Shown: positions 8,331 to 18,085 of the stretch, one piece after another
Layout of the letters: each line of letters begins with the position of its first letter
How positions within the stretch are numbered: the stretch's first letter is position 1
DNA from: Luteimonas cucumeris
GTDB taxonomy: Bacteria > Pseudomonadota > Gammaproteobacteria > Xanthomonadales > Xanthomonadaceae
Assembly (NCBI RefSeq): GCF_007830035.1
Contig: NZ_VLKN01000010.1
Span: forward strand, 1 to 47,386
Direction of reading: 5' to 3'
DNA length: 47,386 nucleotides
Made by a program: the position numbers and the translations under genes
Notes under the pieces: model-generated
Seen by the model: only the letters and a program-made list of their open reading frames with translations
What the model was told of the DNA's origin: nothing
Databases searched by the model: none

Positions 8331-9017
8331 TCAACGGGTCGCGCCCGCCGCATGCAGGTAGGCGTCGAGGCCGCGCGCCGAGCTATCAGTGAACGTCATG
8401 CCGGTATCGTGCAGCGCGGCGATGCGGTCGGGGCGGAAGCTGCGGAAATCCTCGCGCAACCGGCACCACGCGCCCAGCGTCCAGCTGCCACCCCAGAACG
8501 CCAGGCACAACGGCTCGACCTCGCGCACGGTGATGCATTCGTCCTTGTCGCGGTAGTCCAGCCGCAGCAGCCTGCGCGCCTCGATCGCCGCATGCAGGCG
8601 ATCGATCAGGCCGCTGGCCTCGATGCGGTGCGACATCTCCGGCGCGAAGATGCGGGTGCGCTGGCTGCGCTCGCGCAGCTCCGGCGGCAGCACCGCCTCG
8701 ATCTTCAGCAGCGCCGCCTTCGCGCCCAGCCCGAGCCGCTCGCCGCCGAACGCGCGCACGAAACGCGTGCCCACCACCAGCGCCTCGAGTTCGTCAATAT
8801 TGAACATCAGCGGCGGGATGTCCGAACCCTTGCGCAGCACATAGCCGACGCCGGCCTCGCCCTCGATCGGTACGCCGGACAACTGCAGGTCGGCAACGTC
8901 GCGATACACGGTACGCAATGACACGCCGAGTGTTTCGGCCAGCGCACGCGCAGGCATGGCCGAACGTCGCCCGCGCAGGGCGTGGATGATCAGGAACAGG
9001 CGGTCGGCGCGGCGCAT
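8331..9017 (-). CDS. YafY-type HTH and WYL-domain transcriptional regulator
   Basis: A 228-residue regulator. Residues 1-60 form a winged HTH_11 domain (MRRADRLFLIIHALR, then ARALAETLGVSLRTVYRDVADL). From about 140 on there is a WYL domain (LLRLDYRDKDECITVREVEPLCL, WTLGAWCRLREDFRSFRPDRI), a ligand-sensing module of the Sm/SH3-like type. This is the DeoR/YafY architecture, usually a repressor. In this class the neighbouring divergent or downstream gene is often the target; here the gene upstream is the minus-strand NIPSNAP gene, 40 bp before its start. The effector is unknown. Confidence 0.88.
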   Translation of the reverse strand: MRRADRLFLIIHALRGRRSAMPARALAETLGVSLRTVYRDVADLQLSGVPIEGEAGVGYVLRKGSDIPPLMFNIDELEALVVGTRFVRAFGGERLGLGAKAALLKIEAVLPPELRERSQRTRIFAPEMSHRIEASGLIDRLHAAIEARRLLRLDYRDKDECITVREVEPLCLAFWGGSWTLGAWCRLREDFRSFRPDRIAALHDTGMTFTDSSARGLDAYLHAAGATR

Positions 9018-9057
9018 GCGACATCATCGCGCGTGGCCGGATCCGACTCAATGTCGA

Positions 9058-9843
9058 TCAACCCTGTACCAGCGAACGCGCCGCCGGCGTCAGCCGACGC
9101 ACTTCGGCCGGCTTGACCAGGCATCGCGAAAGATGCGGCTGCACCTCGTCGCGCCAGCGCGGCGAATGCGACAGCGCTTGAAAGTGGCGCTCGTGATCGG
9201 CCTGGCTGGCGAACGCGGCCACCCAGACGAACACGTTCTCGCCTTCTCGCACCGGCAGTTGCGGGAAATCGTTGTGGCCGTGTTCGCTTGCGTAGGCGGC
9301 GAGCAGCTTCGCGCCCGCCCGCGTGGCGGCAGGCGCGATCGCCTGCTCGAAGAAGTCGAGGAACGCATCGTCGACCGGCCTGCCGAACGAATAGGTGGTG
9401 ACGCAGACCATCGCCGGCGTGCTGGCCCGCGCATCAATTGGCGGCCGTGGCGATCGCGCCGGCGCAAAGCCGCTTCCCGGGCGCGCCTCGCGCAGCAGCA
9501 GCACGTTGTCGGAGTCGATCATGGTCGCATTCGCCGCATCACGATGCTCCCGCCATGCCGTACCGTGCAGATAGAACGCGGACAAGGCCTCGCCGCGCGC
9601 CGCCAGGTCGCGAAAGCCCCGGAACCAGACGAAGCGATCCGGCGCATCGAAGTCGCGGAAATGCGCCAGCACTTCCATGCCGGCTGCGTTCTGGGGTTCG
9701 ATCAGGTGGCGCTCGAACAGATCGATCAGCGTATCGCGCCGGCCCGGATGCAATGTGTATTGCCGCATTTCGACGATCGGGTGTATCGAAGCCGTCTGTT
9801 CCGTTCCATCCTTGTCTGTGGTCGTCAACCGGTCGAAGTTCAT
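9058..9843 (-). CDS. NIPSNAP family protein
   Basis: A 261-residue protein made of two tandem dimeric alpha-beta barrel units. The first covers about residues 20-125 (VEMRQYTLHPGRRDTLIDLF, FVWFRGFRD) and the second about 148-255 (VCVTTYSFGRPVDDAFLDFF, VFVWVAAFAS). The function of NIPSNAP proteins in bacteria is not established. The start at 9843 follows AGGGAAACAG, whereas the longer in-frame extension lacks domain sequence. It lies 65 bp after a pair of related unknown genes transcribed the same way (9909-11034), and the three may form an operon. Confidence 0.75.
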   Translation of the reverse strand: MNFDRLTTTDKDGTEQTASIHPIVEMRQYTLHPGRRDTLIDLFERHLIEPQNAAGMEVLAHFRDFDAPDRFVWFRGFRDLAARGEALSAFYLHGTAWREHRDAANATMIDSDNVLLLREARPGSGFAPARSPRPPIDARASTPAMVCVTTYSFGRPVDDAFLDFFEQAIAPAATRAGAKLLAAYASEHGHNDFPQLPVREGENVFVWVAAFASQADHERHFQALSHSPRWRDEVQPHLSRCLVKPAEVRRLTPAARSLVQG

Positions 9844-9908
9844 CTGTTTCCCTAGCGCCCTTTGCATGTAGTAGTGCACGACGGCCTGTCTGCTGCCGCG
9901 CGAAAACG

Positions 9909-10394
9909 CTAGCCGATACGCGTCATGCGCATGATCCAGTTGGTTTCCCAGCTCCTGCCGTCGTCGACCGACAACGCCTGCTGCCACAGCGCGCTGCTCG
10001 CGGTGATGTCCGACCAGATGAAACGCTGCAGCACCGCGCGTCCTTCGTGCAGGTCGCGGCCCACGAACGTGCCGACGCCGTGTTCGAACCGGCCGACTAC
10101 CGGCGCCTCGAGCATGCCGGTACGGTTGCTGGCCCAGTAGATGCTCCATTGCCGCGTCCGCGGATCGAACAGGCGCAGGCTCATGCCGACGAAACCGCCA
10201 TCCCAGTCGGTGATGAAATCGTCGATGTTGCCCAGGCCGCCAAGAATGGGCCGGCAGTGCTGGGTGGAATCGAACATTTCCCAGTCGTCGCTGTCCTGCA
10301 GGCGCCGTTTCAGGCGTTCGTTGCGCAGCTGCCAGCGGCCATGGAAGAAATCGAAATCGTGGCGGCCGTCGTTGTCGGCATGTGTGTCGCTCAT
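9909..10394 (-). CDS. Conserved hypothetical protein, cytosolic paralogue of the next gene
   Basis: A 161-residue protein without signal peptide. It begins FDFFHGRWQLRNERLKRRL and contains FDSTQHCRPILGGLG, LRLFDPRTRQWSIYWASN and ETNWIMRMTRI. The pattern FxxGxW...NERL...YWxSN resembles DUF1579-like and other lipocalin-type beta-barrel proteins of unknown function. It is clearly paralogous along its whole length with the product of 10405-11034, only 10 bp upstream, so the pair arose by tandem duplication. This copy lacks the Tat signal that the other has. Function unknown. Confidence 0.8.
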   Translation of the reverse strand: MSDTHADNDGRHDFDFFHGRWQLRNERLKRRLQDSDDWEMFDSTQHCRPILGGLGNIDDFITDWDGGFVGMSLRLFDPRTRQWSIYWASNRTGMLEAPVVGRFEHGVGTFVGRDLHEGRAVLQRFIWSDITASSALWQQALSVDDGRSWETNWIMRMTRIG

Positions 10395-10404
10395 CGTCCT
10401 GTCC

Positions 10405-11034
10405 TCAGTCGATGCGCGTCATGCGCATGATCCAGTTGGTTTCCCAGCTTTTGCCGTCATCGCGCGAATAGGCCTGGTCCCATTTCGCGCTGGTCGGGGT
10501 GATCTCCGTCCACAGGTAGCGCACCAGGATCGGCACGCCGGCATCGACGTCCTTGCCGACGAAGGTACCGATGCCATCCTTGAAACGACCGATCACCGGC
10601 GGTTCCAGCACGCCGCTGCGGTTGCTGACCCAATAGGCGCTCCACTGCCGGGTCTTGGGATCGAACAGGCGCAGCGTGTTGCCGATCAGGCGTTCGCCGT
10701 AGTGGTCGGTGACGTATTCGTCGATCGTGCCCAGCCCGCCGAGGATGGGCCGGCATTCATCGGTGGCATCGAACACGTCCCAGTCGTCACTGCCGACCCA
10801 GCGCTGCTTCAGGCGTTCATTGCGCACCTGCCAGCGGCCGATGTAGAAGTCGAAATCGCCGCGGCCATCCTGGCGCCGGGCAGCGGCCGGGGTCGCCGGC
10901 GCGGGCGTTCGCGCGGTGCCGGCAAGCACGCTGGCGACGGGCAATGCGACCACGCCGGTAGCGGCCACGCCAAGCAGGCGTCGCCGCGATGGATCGACCG
11001 TCGTTGCCGCATCTCCATGCAGATCGTGGGACAT
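10405..11034 (-). CDS. Tat-exported paralogue of the DUF1579-like hypothetical protein
   Basis: A 209-residue protein. Near residues 17-40 it has a twin-arginine signal (SRRRLLGVAATG, then a mild hydrophobic stretch and AGTA). From about residue 60 comes the same domain as the neighbouring gene (FDFYIGRWQVRNERLKQRW, ECRPILGGLG, YWVSNRSGVLEPP, ETNWIMRMTRID). The Tat signal implies export of a folded protein, perhaps with a bound cofactor or ligand. The start at 11034 is preferred over GTG/ATG extensions because the signal sits normally after it. Function unknown. Confidence 0.78.
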   Translation of the reverse strand: MSHDLHGDAATTVDPSRRRLLGVAATGVVALPVASVLAGTARTPAPATPAAARRQDGRGDFDFYIGRWQVRNERLKQRWVGSDDWDVFDATDECRPILGGLGTIDEYVTDHYGERLIGNTLRLFDPKTRQWSAYWVSNRSGVLEPPVIGRFKDGIGTFVGKDVDAGVPILVRYLWTEITPTSAKWDQAYSRDDGKSWETNWIMRMTRID

Positions 11035-11124
11035 CGCGGTTCCTGTCTGGCGTGCGAAGCGCACGGCGACAGGTTGCGGCGAGGCTGCTGCCAGCCTGCT
11101 GTCAGCAGGTTGCGGGCATTCAAG

Positions 11125-12390
11125 TCAGGCACTGTGGAACGGCACCCACCAGGCCACAGCGGCTGCGGCGGCGGTCATCGTGAGCAGACCCACGGTCACC
11201 CGGCTGCCGTAGCCGGCGCCGCCACTGAGGAAGGCCAGCCCGGATTTCGCGGCGGCGCTGCTGGCGAGCAGCGCGACGATGCCCCAGCGCGCCTCCGGCA
11301 AAGTCACCGCGTGGGCGCTGGCCAGTTGGCCCACCGTCACCGCAGCGGCTTGCAGTTCAGCCGTCGCCGCGATCGCCGCCACCACCAGCGCGCCGCGGTC
11401 GCCGATCAGCTCGCGCAACCATGCCGTCAGCAGCAGCAGGCCGGCGATGGTGGCGGCGAACAGCAGCGCATGGCCGAGTTTGAACGCACGCGCCTGTGTC
11501 GCCTGCGCCTTGATCTGCACCTCGTCCGCGGGTGCGTGCCACATGCCGAATGCGGCCAGCCCCGCCAGCGTCAGCGCTGCGGCCACCAAAGGCCACGTGC
11601 TGGCGCGCAGCAGGGTGAAGTTGCCCGCCGCCAGCACGCCGGCGAGCAGCAGCAGCGACCCCAGGTTGGCGAACAGCGCCGCCGATACCGCATGGCGCCG
11701 CAGTGCCGGCGCGTCCTTGGCACGTTGCCCGAAACTGGCGACGGCCGCCGTCGACGAGGCGAATCCGGCGAAGAAGCCGGCCACCGGCATGCCGAAGCGC
11801 GCGCCGACCAGGCGTTGCGCCACGTGGCCGGCGACCCCGGCGGCCATCACCAGCACTACCAGCGTCCACAACTCGGCCGGCTTCAGCACGCCCCAGGGAT
11901 CGACTGCCTCGCGCGGCAGCAACGGCAGCACGATCAGCGCGCACGCCGCCAGCAGCAGGCCGTCGTGCAGCTCGCGCTCGCTGACCAGTACGCGGGTGAA
12001 GCGGTGCATCGCCGTCTTGGCATGCAGTAACACCGCCGCCGCGACGCCGAGCGCGGCGGCAAGCGGCGGCGAACGCATCGCCAGTGCGCCGAGCAGGGTG
12101 GTGAACAGCATCGCGACTTCGCCGGTCAGGCCGGGATCGGCGACGGCACTGCGCAGGTAACTGGCCACGATCAGAGCACCGACCAGCGCGAACAGCAGCA
12201 GATAGACGAAAAAATCGATCTGCCACGACACCGCCGCTGTCAGTGCCACCAGCGCATGGGTGCGCAATCCGGCCACAATCACGCCGGCGTCGGGATCGTC
12301 CTTGCGGCGCTCGCGCACCAGCCCGATCAGCAGGCCGATCCCGAGTGCGGTCAGCAGTTCCTCCAGCAGCGTGTTCCAGTCGGCGTCCAT
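11125..12390 (-). CDS. MgtC/SapB and DUF4010 domain membrane protein
   Basis: A 421-residue integral membrane protein. The N-terminus (LLEELLTALGIGLLIGLVRERR, then GLRTHALVALTAAV) matches the MgtC/SapB family, and the long C-terminal part with about nine further helices matches DUF4010 (for example GFFAGFASSTAAVASFG and AFLSGGAGYGSRV). MgtC-type proteins are linked to magnesium limitation and ATP synthase control, but the fused DUF4010 class is uncharacterised. The ATG at 12390 has a strong ribosome site (GGAAGGAAAGG). It is divergent from fbp across 125 bp. Confidence 0.8.
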   Translation of the reverse strand: MDADWNTLLEELLTALGIGLLIGLVRERRKDDPDAGVIVAGLRTHALVALTAAVSWQIDFFVYLLLFALVGALIVASYLRSAVADPGLTGEVAMLFTTLLGALAMRSPPLAAALGVAAAVLLHAKTAMHRFTRVLVSERELHDGLLLAACALIVLPLLPREAVDPWGVLKPAELWTLVVLVMAAGVAGHVAQRLVGARFGMPVAGFFAGFASSTAAVASFGQRAKDAPALRRHAVSAALFANLGSLLLLAGVLAAGNFTLLRASTWPLVAAALTLAGLAAFGMWHAPADEVQIKAQATQARAFKLGHALLFAATIAGLLLLTAWLRELIGDRGALVVAAIAATAELQAAAVTVGQLASAHAVTLPEARWGIVALLASSAAAKSGLAFLSGGAGYGSRVTVGLLTMTAAAAAVAWWVPFHSA

Positions 12391-12515
12391 GTGCCTTTCC
12401 TTCCGCCGGCGATGCGGCGCCAATGCCAGTCTAGCGGTCGCCACGTATCGTCGCGATCGGTCCACGCGTTTTCGGGATCGGCGACAATAGCGGCCCTGTT
12501 GCCGCGGATCCCGTC

Positions 12516-13544
12516 ATGTCGCAGATTTCCCTGACCCGTTTCCTGATCGAGGAAGAACGCGCCGGCCACGTCAATCCCGACCTGCGCCTGCTGATCGAGG
12601 TGGTCGCGCGCGCCTGCAAGTCGATCTCGGTGGCGGTCGGCAAGGGTGCGCTCGGCGGCGTGCTCGGCGATGTCATCGCCAGCGGCGCGGCCAGCATCAA
12701 CGTGCAGGGCGAGGCGCAGAAGAAGCTGGACGTGCTGAGCAACGAGATCCTGCTCGAGGCCAACGCCTGGGGCGGACACCTGGCGGCATGCGCGTCGGAG
12801 GAGATGGACCACTGCCAGCCGATTCCCGATGCCTTCCCGCGCGGCAACTACCTGCTGCTGTTCGATCCGCTGGACGGCAGCAGCAACATCGACGTCAACG
12901 TCAGTGTCGGCACGATCTTCTCGGTGCTGCAGTGCCCGGACGGCGTCGCCGAAGCGACCGACGCGCACTTCCTGCAGCCGGGCCGTACCCAGGTCGCGGC
13001 CGGCTACTGCATCTATGGCCCGAGCACGATGCTGGTGCTGAGCATCGGCCACGGCACGCACGCGTTCACGCTGGATCGCGAACAGGGCGGCTTCGTGCTT
13101 ACCCAGAAGCACATGCGCGTGCCGGAACAGACCCAGGAATTCGCGATCAACGTGTCCAACCAGCGCCATTGGGAAGCGCCGATGCAGCAGTACGTCGCCG
13201 ACCTGCTGGCCGGCAGGGACGGCCCGCGCGGCAAGAATTTCAACATGCGCTGGATCGCTTCTATGGTCGCCGACGTGCATCGCATCCTGACCCGCGGCGG
13301 CATCTTCATCTATCCGTGGGATCGCAAGGATCCGGACAAGGCCGGCAAGCTGCGCCTGATGTACGAGGCCAATCCGATGGCGATGCTGATCGAACAGGCC
13401 GGCGGTGCCGCCAGCAACGGTCGCACGCGCATCCTCGACATCGCACCGACGCAGCTGCACCAGCGCGTGCCGGTGTTCCTGGGCTCGAAGGATGAAGTGG
13501 CGCAGGCGACGCGCTATCACCTCGAGCACGATGCAGGGAGCTGA
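12516..13544 (+). CDS. fbp: Class I fructose-1,6-bisphosphatase
   Basis: A 342-residue cytosolic enzyme that hydrolyses fructose-1,6-bisphosphate to fructose-6-phosphate, the committed step of gluconeogenesis. Diagnostic motifs are the metal-binding [15 protein letters not shown] at about 111-125, the N-terminal LTRFLIEEE, and the C-terminal catalytic block ([20 protein letters not shown]) with the conserved E ligand. Length is typical of proteobacterial Fbp. No clear ribosome site precedes the ATG, which lies at the first residue of the conserved N-terminus. Confidence 0.95.
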   Translation: MSQISLTRFLIEEERAGHVNPDLRLLIEVVARACKSISVAVGKGALGGVLGDVIASGAASINVQGEAQKKLDVLSNEILLEANAWGGHLAACASEEMDHCQPIPDAFPRGNYLLLFDPLDGSSNIDVNVSVGTIFSVLQCPDGVAEATDAHFLQPGRTQVAAGYCIYGPSTMLVLSIGHGTHAFTLDREQGGFVLTQKHMRVPEQTQEFAINVSNQRHWEAPMQQYVADLLAGRDGPRGKNFNMRWIASMVADVHRILTRGGIFIYPWDRKDPDKAGKLRLMYEANPMAMLIEQAGGAASNGRTRILDIAPTQLHQRVPVFLGSKDEVAQATRYHLEHDAGS

Positions 13545-13721
13545 TCGCCGGCGAGGAAAGGCAGCCGGCGCGCTGTAGCAACATCCGTGCCGCCGCGTCG
13601 GCCGCCTCTCCTGTCCCGCGCATGTCCTGTTTCCGTCATCACTGCCGTTCAACCTGTTACCCAGCAGCATTGGAGCGACCCGCCATGGTCCGGCGGGGTG
13701 GGTACGGGGAGAAGTGCAGAA

Positions 13722-15107
13722 ATGAGCGCGCAAGCGACTCGAGACGTGATCTATTTCGCCAGCGCACCGACCGACGGTTCGCCGGCCCTGCAGGGGCTGG
13801 CCACCCTGGGTTGGCACCTGCGTCGCGCGGACAGCATGCCGGCCGTGCTCAAGATCCTGCGCGGCCACGCCGGCATGCGCTTCGCGGCGGTGATCGACCT
13901 GCGCGGCGGCTTCGACGCGCGCGACCTCGCCGCGATGGCGCCGATGCTGTCGGCCGGCAATGCCGGCTGGGTGGCCTGCGTGCAGCCCGACCAGCTGGCG
14001 CTGGAGCCGATCCGGCAGCTGATCCGCGACTACTGCTACGACTACGTCACCCTGCCGTGTCCCGAGCAGGTGCTCAGCACCGTGATTGGCCACGCCTACG
14101 GCATGGCGTCGCTGTCGCCACGCGTGCAGGACGAGCCGGCTGGCGACGTCAACGACGGCATGATCGGTGAATGCCCGCCGATGCGTGCGCTGTATCGCGC
14201 GCTGCGCAAGTCGGCGCTGACCCAGGCACCGGTGTTCATCGCCGGCGAAACCGGCACCGGCAAGGAACTGGCCGCGCTGGCCATCCATCGCCATTCCTCG
14301 CGCCATGACCAGCCGTTCGCCGCGATCAACTGTGGCGCGATCGCACAGAACCTGGTGCAGTCGGAACTGTTCGGCTACGAGCGCGGCGCCTTCACCGGCG
14401 CGCAGCAGCGCAAGATCGGCCGCATCGAGCACGCCCACCACGGCACCCTGTTCCTCGACGAGATCGGCGACCTGCCGCTGGACTGCCAGGCGTCGCTGCT
14501 GCGCTTCCTGCAGGAAGGCTGCTTCGAACGTGTCGGCGGCCACGAATCGATCCGCGTCGACGTGCGCATCATCTCGGCCACCCACCAGGACCTGCGCGCC
14601 CTGATCGCCGAAGGCCGCTTCCGCGCCGACCTCTACCACCGCCTGTGCGTGCTGCGCCTGGAGCAGCCACCGCTGCGCGAGCGCGGTGACGACATCGTGC
14701 GCCTGGCCGAGAACGCGCTGCGCCGTTACGCCAACGAAGGGCGCCGCGTGATCCGCGGCTTTTCGCCCTGCGCGATCCACGCGCTGCACACCTACGAATG
14801 GCCCGGCAACGTACGCGAACTGATCAACCGCGTGCGCCAGGCGGTGGTGATGGCCGACGGCCGCCTGATCACCGCAGAGGACCTGCATCTGGCCGACGAA
14901 CACACCAACATGCTGCCGCAGACGCTGGAAGAGGCGCGCAACAACGCCGAATGCGACGCGATCCAGCAGGCGCTGCGTCGCAACCGGCATCGCCTGATCG
15001 ACGCCGCACGCGACCTCGGCGTATCGCGCGTCACGCTGTACCGGCTGATCGAGCGCCACGGCCTGCGCCGCCCGGACTCCGACGCCAACGCCGCCGGCGC
15101 AGCCTGA
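13722..15107 (+). CDS. VpsR-like sigma-54-dependent Fis-family activator
   Basis: A 461-residue enhancer-binding protein. Residues 1-130 form a degenerate receiver-like domain like that of VpsR. The AAA+ domain (about 145-375) carries Walker A GETGTGKE, the sigma-54 contact loop GAFTGA, Walker B TLFLDEIGDLPL and the R-finger region (RADLYHRL). The C-terminus has a Fis-type HTH (LIDAARDLGVSRVTLYRLI). The GAFTGA loop implies true sigma-54 activation. VpsR relatives control exopolysaccharide and biofilm genes, often with c-di-GMP. I prefer the ATG at 13722, which follows GGGGAGAA, over a 45-residue N-terminal extension. Confidence 0.87.
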   Translation: MSAQATRDVIYFASAPTDGSPALQGLATLGWHLRRADSMPAVLKILRGHAGMRFAAVIDLRGGFDARDLAAMAPMLSAGNAGWVACVQPDQLALEPIRQLIRDYCYDYVTLPCPEQVLSTVIGHAYGMASLSPRVQDEPAGDVNDGMIGECPPMRALYRALRKSALTQAPVFIAGETGTGKELAALAIHRHSSRHDQPFAAINCGAIAQNLVQSELFGYERGAFTGAQQRKIGRIEHAHHGTLFLDEIGDLPLDCQASLLRFLQEGCFERVGGHESIRVDVRIISATHQDLRALIAEGRFRADLYHRLCVLRLEQPPLRERGDDIVRLAENALRRYANEGRRVIRGFSPCAIHALHTYEWPGNVRELINRVRQAVVMADGRLITAEDLHLADEHTNMLPQTLEEARNNAECDAIQQALRRNRHRLIDAARDLGVSRVTLYRLIERHGLRRPDSDANAAGAA

Positions 15108-15186
15108 CGCCCGCTTCGCGGATCGGGCCGCCACGCGGCCCGGCCCACCCACATAGAATCGCGGCTCACCGGTTCGGAACACGATC

Positions 15187-17946
15187 ATGGATGCGGATCG
15201 CTGGCGGCTGGCGCGGGAGTTGTTCGACCGCTTCGCGGATCTGCCGCCGGACCAGTGGCGGCCGCAACTGACGGCCGCCTGCGATGGCGACGTCGAGCTG
15301 GAACGAGAGGTGCTGGCGCTGCTGGCGGCCGATGCCGGCATCGCCGCGACCGCCGCACCGCTGGGCAGGATGGCGCGTGGGCTGGAGGCCTTCGCCAGCC
15401 GGGTCGACGACAACGGTTCTGATCTGCGCGGCCTGCAGCTGGGACCGTTCCGCCTGCTGCGTCAGATCGGTCGCGGCGGCATGGGCGCGGTCTGGCTGGC
15501 CGAACGCGCCGACGGCGAATTCGCCCAGCAGGTCGCCATCAAGCTGGTGCGCAGTCACTGGGACGAAGCCGACCTGCATGCGCGCTTCCGCACCGAGCGG
15601 CAGATGCTCGCGGATCTGCGCCATCCGAATATCGCCAGCCTGGTCGATGGCGGCGTCACCGCCGACGGCAAGCCCTGGCTGGCGCTGGAATACGTCGATG
15701 GCATCGACCTGTGCCATTACGCCGAACAGCAGCGGCTCGACCTGCGCCAGCGCCTGGCGCTGTTCCTGACGGTGTGCTCGGCCGTCACCCACGCGCATGC
15801 GCAGCTGATCGTGCATCGCGACCTGAAGCCTTCCAACATCCTGGTGCGCGGCGATGGCACCGTGAAGCTGCTGGATTTCGGCATCGCCAAGCTGATCGAC
15901 ACGCCAGCGCTGCAGGCCACCGTGTTGCGCGCGTTCACCCCGGAATACGCCGCGCCGGAACAGATCCGCGGCGAGGCGGTGACCACTTCCGTCGACATCT
16001 ACACGCTCGGGCTGCTGTTGTACGAACTGCTCACCGGGCGCGGGCCGTATCCACTGGACCAGCCTTCGCCCTCGGCGTTCGAGCGCGCCACGCTTGAGCA
16101 GACGCCGACGCGCCCCAGCCAGGCGGTGACCCGCAACGATGGCGAGGCCACGGCGAGCGTCCTTGCCGCGCAACGTCGACTGACGCCGCAGCGTTTGAAG
16201 CGCGAACTGCGCGGCGACCTCGATGCGATCGTGCTGAAGGCGCTGCGCAAGGAACCCGTGCAACGCTACGCCTCGGTGCAGGACCTGGCGGCCGACCTGC
16301 GCGCCTGGCTGGAACATCGCCCGGTCGCGGCGCGGCGCGGCGGCTGGCGTTATGGCGCGCAGCGTTTCCTCCGCCGCCATGCGCTGGCCGCAGCCATGGC
16401 GACGCTGGCCGTGATCGGGCTATGCGCAGGGCTCGCCGTCGCCACATGGCAGGCACAACAGGCACGCCTGCAACGCGACGTGGCGCTGGCCGAAAGCGCG
16501 AAGTCGCGCGCCATCCTTGAATTCATGCGCGGCATGTTCGAGATCGCCGATCCCGACGAATCGCGCGGCGCCCAGATCACCGCACGCGAGCTGCTGGCGC
16601 GCGGCACCGAACGCATCCGCGGCCAGTTTTCAGGACAGCCTGCCGTGCGCGCTGAACTGCTCGGCGCCATGGCCGGCGCGCAACGCGGCCTGGGGCTGTA
16701 TCGGGACGCGCTGCCCTTGGCCGAGGAGGCCTCGCTGCTGGCGCGGCAATCGACGGACCCGATGCTGGCCTACGCGGCTGAACTGGAACGATCGCGTGTC
16801 CTGCATGCGTTGGGCCGATACAACGAAGCACTCGCGCTGCTCGAGCCATTGCGGCAAACGCCGCTGCCCGCCGCACTGGAAAAACAGGGTCTGCACGCCG
16901 AGGCGGACTTCCGGCGCGCGCTGGCGCTGCAGGCGATCGGCCGCCTCGACGAGGCCGATCGTGCTTACGCCGCGGCGTGGCGTTCCCAACTGTCGTTGCA
17001 CGGCGACGTTGACCGACGCACCCAGGACACCGCGATGCGCCACGTGTCACTGCTGGTGCTACGCCAACAGCTGCCGGCCGCCGAAACCCTGGCGCGCACG
17101 ACGCTGACCGCGGTCCGGCGCAACACCGACGCCGGCGATCCTCATCGCGCCAACGCGATCTCCACCCTCGCCATGGTCCTGGCCAACACCGGCGCGCTGT
17201 CCGAAGCCGAGGCACTGCGTCGCGAGGAACTCGGCATCCGCCAGCAGGCGCAGGGTGCGACGCACCCGGAAACGATCGGCGCCATGAACGACCTGGCCGC
17301 CGTGCAGTACGTGCAGCACCGCTATCGCGAAGCGGCGACTACATTCCGCGCCGTGCTGGCACAGCGTCGCGCGCTGTTCGGCAACGCACATCCATCCGTG
17401 GCGACCGTGGCCAACAACCTGGCGGTGTGCGAACTGGAACTGGGCGCGCTGCAGCAGGCCGAGGCCTTGGCCGAGGAAGCCCTGCGCATCCGCGTCGCCC
17501 ACTACGGTCTGCAACACCACACCACCGCCGCCTCGCTGCATACGCTCGGCAGCATCGAACTTGCGCTGCGCCATTACGCGGACGCCGAGCGGCATCTACA
17601 ACAAGCCGTCGCCAGCTACGACGCGGCCATGGGTCGCGAAGGCCGGCATGCGCTTGGTGCCCTGCGCGACCTGGCACGCGCGCAGATCCTGGCCGGGCAT
17701 CCCGACCCGGACTGCGCGGTGGCCGAGCGCGCCCACGCACTGGCGCAAACGGACGAACCCGATGCGGCCCGCAGTGCCTATGTCAGCGCCGTACGCGCCG
17801 CCTGCTGGATTGCGACCGGCCGCAGCGAAGGTGCCGTCACGCTGGCCGCCGACCTGCGCACCCTGCGCGAGCATTGGGGTAACGACGATCGGCGCACGCA
17901 GAAGATCGTGGCGCTGGCTGAAGCGGTGGAGCGGGGCAGTCGATGA
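15187..17946 (+). CDS. Membrane-anchored Ser/Thr protein kinase with TPR domain
   Basis: A 919-residue protein. The first 85 residues are the alpha-helical leader usual in this class. The Hanks-type kinase domain spans about 89-360, with glycine loop GRGGMGAVW near 96, VAIKL, catalytic HRDLKPSN at 210-217, DFG at 230-232 and TPEYAAPEQ. All catalytic residues are present, so it is probably active. A single transmembrane helix lies near 397-420. The periplasmic part to the end carries tetratricopeptide repeats of the NB-ARC/TPR_10 type (AATTFRAVLAQRRALFGNAH, TAASLHTLGSIELALRHYAD). It starts 79 bp after the sigma-54 activator. Substrates are unknown. Confidence 0.9.
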   Translation: MDADRWRLARELFDRFADLPPDQWRPQLTAACDGDVELEREVLALLAADAGIAATAAPLGRMARGLEAFASRVDDNGSDLRGLQLGPFRLLRQIGRGGMGAVWLAERADGEFAQQVAIKLVRSHWDEADLHARFRTERQMLADLRHPNIASLVDGGVTADGKPWLALEYVDGIDLCHYAEQQRLDLRQRLALFLTVCSAVTHAHAQLIVHRDLKPSNILVRGDGTVKLLDFGIAKLIDTPALQATVLRAFTPEYAAPEQIRGEAVTTSVDIYTLGLLLYELLTGRGPYPLDQPSPSAFERATLEQTPTRPSQAVTRNDGEATASVLAAQRRLTPQRLKRELRGDLDAIVLKALRKEPVQRYASVQDLAADLRAWLEHRPVAARRGGWRYGAQRFLRRHALAAAMATLAVIGLCAGLAVATWQAQQARLQRDVALAESAKSRAILEFMRGMFEIADPDESRGAQITARELLARGTERIRGQFSGQPAVRAELLGAMAGAQRGLGLYRDALPLAEEASLLARQSTDPMLAYAAELERSRVLHALGRYNEALALLEPLRQTPLPAALEKQGLHAEADFRRALALQAIGRLDEADRAYAAAWRSQLSLHGDVDRRTQDTAMRHVSLLVLRQQLPAAETLARTTLTAVRRNTDAGDPHRANAISTLAMVLANTGALSEAEALRREELGIRQQAQGATHPETIGAMNDLAAVQYVQHRYREAATTFRAVLAQRRALFGNAHPSVATVANNLAVCELELGALQQAEALAEEALRIRVAHYGLQHHTTAASLHTLGSIELALRHYADAERHLQQAVASYDAAMGREGRHALGALRDLARAQILAGHPDPDCAVAERAHALAQTDEPDAARSAYVSAVRAACWIATGRSEGAVTLAADLRTLREHWGNDDRRTQKIVALAEAVERGSR

Positions 17947-18085
17947 CTGATGGCGGCGTCTTTCACCAGCTCCGCGGCGTCTGAATCAAGCCGCGCCGAG
18001 TAGAGATATCGGCTTGCACAAATTGCTGGCCTCGCCGTATCCATGGCCATCATGGCATGCGAACCCATCCGGTGCAGTTGTAGTC

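Noticed and set aside
12351-15413. A 1020-codon open frame on the minus strand across fbp and the sigma-54 activator
   Set aside because: It is antisense to two genes with clear catalytic motifs, has His/Arg/Ala-rich content typical of high-GC shadow frames, and has no domain or ribosome site.
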